Positions 7,222 through 12,055 of a stretch of DNA of 12,055 nt are shown here, piece by piece. Under the pieces are notes generated by a model. It did no database searches. It was given only the letters and a program-made list of their open reading frames with translations, and was not told the DNA's origin. Position numbers and translations under genes: made by a program. Numbering within the stretch: the first letter of the stretch is position 1; the number at the start of each line of letters is the position of its first letter. Source of the DNA: an uncultured Mucilaginibacter sp. (GTDB lineage: Bacteria > Bacteroidota > Bacteroidia > Sphingobacteriales > Sphingobacteriaceae); the NCBI RefSeq assembly GCF_946481715.1, contig NZ_CAMLOV010000166.1, forward strand, positions 1 through 12,055, in the 5' to 3' direction.

Positions 7222-8275
7222 CGTGGATGTGTTGCTGCAAAGCCTCACTGCCGAATACGGCGAGGAATTAACCATAGACGGAGACGCTATAAATAAAGAA
7301 CTGGCAGCAGAGGCCGGCACATATAAGGGACTGGGCATAAAAATATTATCTATAGCGGGCGGCATATTGGCCATAGGTTTCTTTTTGGGTTTTGTGGGTA
7401 TGAGTTTAACCCAAATACCGGGCGTTGCCATATTTGTGGGCTTGTTAATTATGGCCGGTGCTATCGGGCTAAACAAAACATCAAACAGTACCATTTTAGA
7501 TACCGCGCTCATAGCATCGTACCTGGCAAGCTACGCCATGATATTGTACGGGCTATCGCGCCTGCATGCCGATGATAACCTGATTGCCGCGGTATTATTG
7601 GCGCTGGCTGTTATTACCATGGTTATTACATCGGGCTATATGCTCAACTTCTTCTCGGTTTTAATAGCCGCTGGCTGTTTATTTTCATTTGTTAATATAA
7701 ACAACGGCTACCAATTTATACATGTGCTTACAGCCGGCTTTGCTGTCACTTACGCTTGGTTATGCTTGTCCGAAGCGCGAATTGTTTCCAAAAACCCACC
7801 GGTGAATACCCGTTATATGGCTTTGCGCAATGGATCGCTTTTTTCGTTCACGGCACTGCTGGCTTATCTCGGTATTAGCGATATGCATTCCCGTTATTTC
7901 GATAACGGTTACATATCGGCCATTATCATTATAGCGGTAACGGCTTTCTTGCTGCAGCATGTGGTAACAAATAACATAACCGACAGCAAAAACAGAATAC
8001 TTGCCTATATACTGGGTGGGATGGCGCTGTTATCCACCATTTTTGCGCCTGCCATTTGCGGGGCATTGCTTATTGTTCTGCTCAGTTTCCAAACCGGGCA
8101 CCGCACGGGCATTGTTGTAGGCATAACCGGATTGGTGTATTTCACCGGGCAGTATTATTACGATCTGCATTATACGTTGCTGGTAAAATCAGAAATGATG
8201 ATGGCATCGGGCCTTATATTTTTATTGGCTTGGTTTATCCTTAAAAAACAATTAAAGCGTTATGAGCAAAACTAA
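7205..8275 (+). CDS. DUF4401-type polytopic membrane protein
   Basis: This is a 356-residue integral membrane protein, the middle member of the DUF2157/DUF4401/GDYXXLXY set. An acidic soluble head (1-40, containing VDVLLQSLTAEYGEELTIDGDAINKELAAE) precedes about ten to eleven hydrophobic segments, beginning ILSIAGGILAIGFFLGFVGMSL. The C-terminus is hydrophobic almost to the end and closes with a basic tail (KKQLKRYEQN). Assignment to DUF4401 rests on size, topology and the neighbours on both sides more than on a short motif. The gene overlaps its upstream neighbour by 17 bases and its downstream neighbour by 14, so expression is tightly coupled. No catalytic motif is visible, so its role (scaffold, transport or sensor) is open. 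Confidence 0.8.
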   Translation: METNDNVDVLLQSLTAEYGEELTIDGDAINKELAAEAGTYKGLGIKILSIAGGILAIGFFLGFVGMSLTQIPGVAIFVGLLIMAGAIGLNKTSNSTILDTALIASYLASYAMILYGLSRLHADDNLIAAVLLALAVITMVITSGYMLNFFSVLIAAGCLFSFVNINNGYQFIHVLTAGFAVTYAWLCLSEARIVSKNPPVNTRYMALRNGSLFSFTALLAYLGISDMHSRYFDNGYISAIIIIAVTAFLLQHVVTNNITDSKNRILAYILGGMALLSTIFAPAICGALLIVLLSFQTGHRTGIVVGITGLVYFTGQYYYDLHYTLLVKSEMMMASGLIFLLAWFILKKQLKRYEQN

Positions 8276-8762
8276 GCGCATTATAATCTTACTGAGCCTG
8301 CTACTGCTGGTTGGGTATTTTAACTGGAGCATAGCGGCTAAAGAGAAAACACTCGCCAAAGGCCGCCTGGTGCTGCTCAAACTCGCCCCGGTAGACCCCC
8401 GCTCCATCATGCAGGGCGATTATATGAGCCTGAATTACGAGATAAACAACGTTACCCCCCATACTGAATTAAGTAAACGCGGCTATTGTATTGTTACACT
8501 CGATACAAACGGTGTGGCCAAGAGGCAGCGTTTTCAGGACGATCTGAAGTCGTTGAAAAGCGGGGAATATGCATTGAAGTATTTTACTAACGGTAACCAA
8601 TATTTCACCAGCATACATATCGGTGCCGAATCATATTTTTTTGAAGAAGGGCAGGGTAAACGTTTTGAGGCGGCTAAATATGGCGGCTTAAAAATAGATA
8701 ATGCGGGTAACAGTGTTTTGGAAGGGCTTTATGACGAACACTACAAACTCATTAAGTATTAA
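8262..8762 (+). CDS. GDYXXLXY-domain membrane-anchored protein
   Basis: This is a 166-residue protein with one N-terminal hydrophobic anchor (residues 7-26, IIILLSLLLLVGYFNWSIAA) and an exported beta-rich domain. The family's defining motif is present exactly as GDYMSLNY at 52-59, preceded by APVDPRSIMQ, which is also typical (PxDPRSxMxGDY). The remaining 100 residues contain short strands (GYCIVTLDTNGVAKRQRF, YALKYFTNGNQYFTSIHIGAESYFFEEGQG) and match the family's usual size. It starts 14 bases inside the DUF4401 gene and is the last gene of this unit. The function of the motif is not known to me. Its invariance suggests a structural turn or an interaction with the DUF2157/DUF4401 pair. Confidence 0.92.
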   Translation: MSKTKRIIILLSLLLLVGYFNWSIAAKEKTLAKGRLVLLKLAPVDPRSIMQGDYMSLNYEINNVTPHTELSKRGYCIVTLDTNGVAKRQRFQDDLKSLKSGEYALKYFTNGNQYFTSIHIGAESYFFEEGQGKRFEAAKYGGLKIDNAGNSVLEGLYDEHYKLIKY

Positions 8763-8879
8763 GTTCAACCCGGTTGTTTTAGAGTGCTTTTGCCTGTGTT
8801 TTGTCAAAATTGACAGGCTGCTAACACATTAGCCTAATAATTTTTAATTTGCGGCGTTTAGCAATATTAATGCGCTTAC
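8763..8879. promoter_or_regulatory. Intergenic region with palindromic operator candidate before the START gene
   Basis: A perfect inverted repeat TGTCAA-AA-TTGACA lies at 8802-8815. Its right arm TTGACA (8810-8815) equals the textbook sigma-70 -35 hexamer and is followed after 19 bases by TAATAA (8835-8840), while a Bacteroidota-like TAATTTG lies at 8845-8851. The geometry fits a repressor site overlapping a promoter about 40 bases upstream of the START-gene ATG. Bacteroidota primary sigma factors prefer TTTG/TAnnTTTG, so the -35 resemblance may be chance. Confidence 0.4.
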
Positions 8880-9518
8880 ATGTATAAAAAGTTATTCTTA
8901 CTATTATTCCTGTTTAAAATATCCACCGCTTCTGCTCAATACGTTTGGAAACTAAAAACCGAAAAAGACGGTATTAAAGTTTACACCAGTTTAGTTGATG
9001 GGTCTAAATTTAAAGCCATTAAGGTTGATGCAGAATTAGATGCCACTGCCGCCCAATTGGTAAAAGTGTTGCTGGATGTTAAAAGCTGCCCCGAGTGGGT
9101 TTCGCATACCAGCCTGTGTACGCTTATTAAACAGGTATCGCCCTCAGAGCTTTATTATTACTCGGAAATAGACGTGCCGTGGCCGGCTACCAATCGCGAT
9201 TTTGTAGCCCATTTAACCGTACATCAAAACCCCGAAACCAAAGTGGTTACTGTATACGGGCCAGCCGTAGCCGGCTTTGTGCCTGTAAAAGATGATATTG
9301 TACGCATCACCGCCTCAAAAGGCGAGTGGGTAATTACCCCGCTTGCAAAAAGTAAGGTAAGGGTATTGTATACCCTACAGGTAGATCCCGGCGGTAATAT
9401 CCCTGCCTGGCTGATCAATTTGCTGGCCGCACAGGGGCCGATGAATAGTTTCCAGGGATTGAAGAAGCAAGTAAAAAAGCCCGAATACCAGCAAGGGGCG
9501 AGCTTTATTAAAGATTAG
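8880..9518 (+). CDS. Secreted START-domain (lipid-binding fold) protein
   Basis: This is an exported protein of 212 residues with a signal peptide (MYKK, hydrophobic core LFLLLFLFKI, probable cleavage after ASA at residue 19). The mature part is a single START-like domain: WKLKTEKDGIKVYTSLVDGSKFKAIKVDAELDAT opens it, then a helix plus LLDVKSCPEWVSHTSLCTLI. Next comes YYYSEIDVPWPATNRDFVAHL, the characteristic P-W-P-...-RD strand pair of START domains, followed by strands WVITPLAKSKVRVLYTLQVDPGGNIPAWLIN and an amphipathic C-terminal helix (LLAAQGPMNSFQGLKKQV). The START fold holds a hydrophobic ligand, but bacterial members are poorly characterised, so the ligand is unknown. It is preceded by a likely regulatory palindrome and followed after 43 bases by the HExxH membrane protein, possibly in one transcript. 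Confidence 0.88.
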   Translation: MYKKLFLLLFLFKISTASAQYVWKLKTEKDGIKVYTSLVDGSKFKAIKVDAELDATAAQLVKVLLDVKSCPEWVSHTSLCTLIKQVSPSELYYYSEIDVPWPATNRDFVAHLTVHQNPETKVVTVYGPAVAGFVPVKDDIVRITASKGEWVITPLAKSKVRVLYTLQVDPGGNIPAWLINLLAAQGPMNSFQGLKKQVKKPEYQQGASFIKD

Positions 9519-9561
9519 CAGCTAAATACAAAACTACTCAGGTGTAACCTCAATTGGGTTT

Positions 9562-10341
9562 ATGGTGTCTGATGCCATTATTGAAACCCTTGCCATGCAC
9601 CTCAAATTATCGCTCCGTTATATCCTCGCGTTTTTATTATTAACATTAGTAATGCTCGAGTTGCACGAAACGGTGCACATCATCACCGGCCGCATCATAT
9701 GTGGTGCCTGGGGTGCCAGGGATTTTAATGTATGGGGCATATGCGAAGGCTGCCAAAAAGCACACCCTTTAGCATGGATGGCAACGCTTACGGGCCCTTT
9801 ATTTTCTTTTATGCTGATGTGGCTTGGTATGTTCTTGCTGAACTCCACGAATATGAAAAGGCATGCTGCTGGTTTTGCGCTGATATTTGCCAACATCCCC
9901 TTCGGCCGCATTAGCCAGGCCACGATGGGCAGTGGGGACGAAATGATGGTAACCCGGCACCTGCTCAAAGCAAGTTTAAGCCACTCGCAAATGGTGCTGA
10001 TCTGCTCGGCCATCGTTTTGGCGCTTGGCTTACCACCAATAATAAAGGCTTACCGGGTTATTGGTAATAAATATGCCTGGCTGTATGTTTTAGGGTTTTT
10101 AACCTTGCCGCTGGTGTTTATATTAAGCTATGTGCTTATAGGGCTTAATGGGTTGTTAAATAGTGGTTTGCTGGCCGCGCCATGGATAATGGGGACGCCC
10201 TTGCTAATTACCTCGCATACCGTAATTGCGATGGTTTTATTTGCCTTGCTTTACAAACACCTGGTTTTAGTAAGTGCTGATAAAATGCCTAAAGCCGGCG
10301 TTACTATGCAGGCGGATCCTTCGGTTTTGAATTTGCCTTAA
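9562..10341 (+). CDS. Polytopic membrane protein with HExxH motif, M50-like putative intramembrane metalloprotease
   Basis: This membrane protein has 259 residues and about six hydrophobic segments (about 17-40, 70-93, 102-115, 142-160, 171-196, 212-235). The first helix ends LELHETVHI, giving a complete HExxH zinc motif at H35-E36-x-x-H39. The second contains ATLTGPLFSF (74-83), like the A..GPL.N segment of site-2 proteases, and an aspartate in GSGDE (D126) could be the third metal ligand. Two cysteines (C61, C64) lie in the loop between helices 1 and 2. The layout fits the M50/M50B site-2 protease superfamily, although the usual NPDG motif is replaced. I do not recognise the exact family, and activity is not proven. 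ATG at 9562 gives an 11-residue polar leader; ATG at 9595 (residue 12, MHLKLSLRY) is an equally good start. Its end overlaps the convergent gene by 38 bases. Confidence 0.65.
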   Translation: MVSDAIIETLAMHLKLSLRYILAFLLLTLVMLELHETVHIITGRIICGAWGARDFNVWGICEGCQKAHPLAWMATLTGPLFSFMLMWLGMFLLNSTNMKRHAAGFALIFANIPFGRISQATMGSGDEMMVTRHLLKASLSHSQMVLICSAIVLALGLPPIIKAYRVIGNKYAWLYVLGFLTLPLVFILSYVLIGLNGLLNSGLLAAPWIMGTPLLITSHTVIAMVLFALLYKHLVLVSADKMPKAGVTMQADPSVLNLP

Positions 10342-10519
10342 GCATCACCCTTCCTTTTTTGGTAAGCGTACATGCAGGCGACCGGTCATTTTCTGCGCCT
10401 TTGGCCATATCTATAAGGTTATAGGCACGCAGGTCTTTCAAGTCCTCTTTATTCATGTTGATGGCCATGCCCTTTTCGGCAATTACTTTTAGCGCTGCAA
10501 CTACATCATCGTGTTTCAT
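10304..10519 (-). CDS. Small winged-helix-like hypothetical protein
   Basis: This is a 71-residue protein from the ATG at 10519. The frame extends upstream to an ATG at 10567, but those 16 residues (MGVAAPLWQITIKLND) look like untranslated sequence. Residues 1-45 are helical (KHDDVVAALKVIAEKG, NKEDLKDLRAYNLIDM). They are followed by a beta-wing-like CTLTKKGRVMLKA, recalling the L..L...LI........LT.KG...L end of winged-helix regulators. No full DNA-binding domain can be claimed at this length, so a DNA-binding or protein-binding adaptor are both possible. It is convergent with the HExxH membrane protein and overlaps its 3' end by 38 bases, which would make mRNA overlap and mutual antisense possible. 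It has no homologue I can name. Confidence 0.6.
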   Translation of the reverse strand: MKHDDVVAALKVIAEKGMAINMNKEDLKDLRAYNLIDMAKGAENDRSPACTLTKKGRVMLKANSKPKDPPA

Positions 10520-10690
10520 ATCGTTTAGCTTTATTGTTATTTGCCAAAGTGGCGCAGCAACCCCCAAATATACGGCAATATAAACAATACGCCCACAGGG
10601 TGGTGCAGATGCGTCAAAATTGTTAATGGGTCTCGCTATCGTGTGTTCGAAAACCTTGAATTAGGCTCCTATCGCTCGCATATTTGACTC

Positions 10691-10716
10691 CCCGCTGCCT
10701 GCCGGTAGGCAGCGGG
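10691..10716. repeat. Perfect 10-bp GC-rich hairpin
   Basis: The arms CCCGCTGCCT (10691-10700) and AGGCAGCGGG (10707-10716) are perfect reverse complements around a 6-base loop GCCGGT. No T-tract follows on either side, so this is not a standard terminator. It is the first and strongest palindrome of the REP-like cluster. Confidence 0.85.
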
Positions 10717-10730
10717 CGACGAGCTTTTCA

Positions 10731-10753
10731 CCCTCTTTGCGTAGCAGAGAGGG
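10731..10753. repeat. 10-bp hairpin with three-base loop
   Basis: CCCTCTTTGC (10731-10740) pairs with GCAGAGAGGG (10744-10753) around the loop GTA; nine Watson-Crick pairs and one T.G pair. It lies 14 bases after the first hairpin and is the second unit of the REP-like cluster. The next palindrome (GACG/CGTC arms, CAC/GTG inner arms, one bulged base, 10756-10774) follows within 2 bases. Confidence 0.8.
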
Positions 10754-10972
10754 TCGACGCACGATAGTGCCGTCGGGGTGAGTTAACTCGTGATGCGGAC
10801 ATGATCGCAAGTTTAGAACACTACAGGCCTCGACCGATATATTATTCCCTCGGAGCGAAGGAAGCCAATCTGTATCTCAGCGGGATACCTCATGTCACCT
10901 ACGCTAAAAATATTTCATTGCAAAACTATTGCGGGCAATCAGTAATTTACGCCATAAAAAATCAGGAAATAT

Positions 10973-11740
10973 ATGGGCCAAACATCACGCAGGGATTTTA
11001 TCAAACAAGCTTCGGTTATTGGGGCGGCAGCTTTAATATTGCCGGTGGCTACTAATGCAGCAGCATTAACTGCAAATGAAAAAGATGGTGATGGTTATAC
11101 TTTCCTGTTCCAGGGCGATTCTATCACTGATGGAAACCGCACGCGTAATACCGACTGGAACCACGTTTTGGGCCATGGTTATGCGTATTTAATAGCCGCC
11201 AGGCTTTGGTACAATCTGCCCGAAAAACATTTCCATTTTTTTAACCGGGGCATTAGCGGCAATACCGTACCCGATTTGGCCGCCCGCTGGGATACCGACA
11301 CCATTGCCATAAAGCCAAACCTGCTAAGCATATTGGTAGGCATCAACGATACAAACCGTGCAGTGAACGGCGATAAAAACTTTACTGTGGCCGGCTACGA
11401 AGAAGGCATGCGGGCGCTGCTAAAACAAACCATGCAACAGTTGCCCGGTGTGCAATTGGTAATATGCGAGCCTTTTATATTGCCCGTAGGCAATGTAAAA
11501 GCCAAATGGGACGATTACCTGCGCGAAGTAACGCCAAGGCAGCAAATAGCAAAAGCAATGGCTGCCGAATTTGATGCGATATATGTACCCCTGCAAGAAG
11601 CCTTTACCAAAGCGGCGGAGCAGCACGGCCCGGCAGATTACTGGATGTGGGATGGAATCCATCCAATGCCAAACGGGCACGAATTGATGGCCCGCGAATG
11701 GATAAAACAGGTAAGCAAAAAGCTAAAATTTATTAAGTAA
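10973..11740 (+). CDS. Tat-exported SGNH/GDSL hydrolase (putative carbohydrate esterase)
   Basis: This exported hydrolase has 255 residues. The N-terminus SRRDFIKQ followed by a hydrophobic stretch (ASVIGAAALILPVATNAA) is a near-perfect twin-arginine signal. All SGNH blocks are present: block I FQGDSITDG with nucleophile S50; block II NRGISGNTV with G93/G96; block III VGIND with N125; block V DGIHP with D227 and H230. The catalytic Ser-Asp-His set and the oxyanion residues are therefore complete. Substrates of this superfamily include acetylated polysaccharides, lipids and peptidoglycan; the Bacteroidota context and the lack of a lipid-type extension favour a sugar deacetylase, which is inference. 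ATG at 10973 has an AGGAAA sequence 4 bases upstream and gives the Tat motif in the right place. No operon partner is seen. Confidence 0.93.
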   Translation: MGQTSRRDFIKQASVIGAAALILPVATNAAALTANEKDGDGYTFLFQGDSITDGNRTRNTDWNHVLGHGYAYLIAARLWYNLPEKHFHFFNRGISGNTVPDLAARWDTDTIAIKPNLLSILVGINDTNRAVNGDKNFTVAGYEEGMRALLKQTMQQLPGVQLVICEPFILPVGNVKAKWDDYLREVTPRQQIAKAMAAEFDAIYVPLQEAFTKAAEQHGPADYWMWDGIHPMPNGHELMAREWIKQVSKKLKFIK

Positions 11741-11998
11741 TACTCAGCTTTTACGCTTGGTTAACATACCGTGGTTTTTACCGTTTTGTATAATGTTTAT
11801 GTGATTTTTTTGTGCGTTTGCATGCAGGTGCGCATTATTTGCTAATTTAGTTTCTTTAAAAGGAAAGACGTTTCGGTATCAACGCAGACAGGTTACTTCC
11901 TGATATTTTGATGGGGCCTATGGCTGTATAATTCCTCCACCATTTCCCATCAATGATAAACTGCCTCTAATTCATTATTCAACATAATCTATCAAGCA
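11741..11998. other. Intergenic region before the alpha/beta hydrolase
   Basis: This 258-base AT-rich gap shows no open frame that looks coding and no clear terminator for the esterase. A possible Bacteroidota promoter is TTTG at 11817-11820 and TAATTTAG at 11843-11850 (22-base spacing, one mismatch to TAnnTTTG). It lies about 150 bases upstream of the hydrolase ATG, which would leave a long leader. Confidence 0.4.
11817..11850 (+). promoter_or_regulatory. Candidate Bacteroidota-type -33/-7 promoter
   Basis: TTTG (11817-11820) and TAATTTAG (11843-11850) are separated by 22 bases; the second box differs from TAnnTTTG at one position. It is oriented toward the alpha/beta hydrolase gene starting at 11999. 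The match is weak and the distance to the gene is large. Confidence 0.3.
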
Positions 11999-12055
11999 AT
12001 GAGTAAAATTACAGTAAAAGACGGCACCGAAATTTATTACAAAGACTGGGGAACA
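11999..12055 (+). CDS. Alpha/beta hydrolase, non-heme chloroperoxidase-like, N-terminus only
   Basis: Nineteen codons are visible before the right edge: MSKITVKDGTEIYYKDWGT. The sequence T.KDGT.IYYKDWG is the characteristic opening of alpha/beta hydrolases annotated as non-heme chloroperoxidase or arylesterase, which continue with a strand, then the oxyanion HGWP motif. Those proteins have about 275 residues, a Ser-Asp-His triad, and act on esters or perform perhydrolysis. None of the catalytic residues falls in this window. The start ATG at 11999 lacks a Shine-Dalgarno. The subfamily call rests only on these 19 residues. Confidence 0.7.
   Translation, partial: MSKITVKDGTEIYYKDWGT

Larger units (their letters stand above)
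10636..10789. repeat. REP/BIME-like composite palindromic element
   Basis: Four adjacent palindromes lie in about 100 bases: 10691-10716, 10731-10753, 10756-10774 and 10780-10789 (GAGTTAACTC, perfect). In addition, CTATCGTG at 10636-10643 is the exact reverse complement of CACGATAG at 10760-10767, so the whole element could fold into one larger structure. This clustering of GC-rich hairpins in an otherwise empty gap is typical of REP/BIME-type or MITE-like intergenic repeats. I expect other copies elsewhere in the genome, which cannot be tested in this window because no second copy is present here. Confidence 0.65.
10520..10972. other. Long non-coding gap with palindrome cluster
   Basis: This stretch of about 450 bases separates the winged-helix-like gene from the Tat-exported esterase. 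From 10636 to 10789 it is dense in inverted repeats (listed separately). From 10790 to 10960 I see no recognisable gene or structure. An 84-codon plus-strand frame starting at 10801 runs 83 bases into the esterase in another frame; its composition does not look coding. Promoters for the minus-strand gene and for the esterase must be here but were not identifiable. AGGAAA at 10964-10969 is a plausible ribosome-binding site for the esterase ATG at 10973. Confidence 0.6.

Noticed and set aside
9618..10013. Minus-strand 131-codon frame
   Set aside because: It lies antisense to the HExxH membrane protein; the plus strand has coherent helices and a complete metal motif, whereas this frame does not look like a protein family.
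10691..10753. Hairpins considered as an intrinsic terminator
   Set aside because: Neither hairpin is followed by a T-tract on either strand, and no gene ends nearby in the needed orientation.
10801..11055. Plus-strand 84-codon frame before the esterase
   Set aside because: It overlaps the well-supported esterase by 83 bases in another frame, its last third is the esterase read out of frame, it resembles no family, and it lacks a ribosome-binding site.
11875..11888. GGTATCAACGCAGA, identical to part of a common cDNA-library adapter
   Set aside because: Only 14 bases match and the flanks diverge on both sides; in otherwise normal intergenic DNA this is probably chance, though an assembly check would be simple.

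Overview
The window looks like chromosomal DNA from a Bacteroidota member, most likely the Sphingobacteriaceae (Mucilaginibacter or Pedobacter-like). The evidence is indirect: gene families concentrated in that phylum (DUF5777 barrel, DUF2157/DUF4401/GDYXXLXY trio, a membrane anchor fused to an outer-membrane-type barrel behind an ECF sigma factor), almost no Shine-Dalgarno sequences, moderate GC, and palindromic intergenic repeats. I see no rRNA, tRNA, CRISPR array, transposase or phage gene.

Layout. (1) 1-1970, minus strand: a surface-polysaccharide pair. A WaaE/KdtX-like family 2 glycosyltransferase is followed 2 bases later by a Wzx-type flippase that runs off the left edge. (2) 1971-2250: a divergent regulatory gap. 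(3) 2251-6115, plus strand: a tight five-gene unit. It holds an ECF sigma factor, a 4-base-overlapping membrane-anchored putative anti-sigma/beta-barrel protein, a secreted YceI protein, a DUF5777 beta-barrel and a Rieske [2Fe-2S] lipoprotein. A good intrinsic terminator closes it at 6148-6186. (4) 6238-8762: three overlapping genes for DUF2157, DUF4401 and GDYXXLXY membrane proteins. (5) 8880-10341: a secreted START-domain protein and a polytopic membrane protein with an HExxH motif resembling M50 site-2 proteases. (6) 10304-10519, minus: a small winged-helix-like protein convergent with the previous gene. (7) 10520-10972: a gap of about 450 bases carrying a cluster of palindromes like a REP/BIME element. 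(8) 10973-11740: a Tat-exported SGNH/GDSL esterase. (9) 11999 to the right edge: the first 19 codons of an alpha/beta hydrolase of the non-heme chloroperoxidase type.

The most interesting part is region 3. A sigma factor and its likely membrane regulator are translationally coupled, and the genes behind them encode an envelope set: a possible isoprenoid or quinone binder (YceI), a barrel of unknown function and an iron-sulfur electron-transfer lipoprotein. I infer an envelope stress or redox module under its own sigma control; the sequence supports the gene set but not the signal or the substrate. Second are the HExxH membrane protein and the palindrome cluster.
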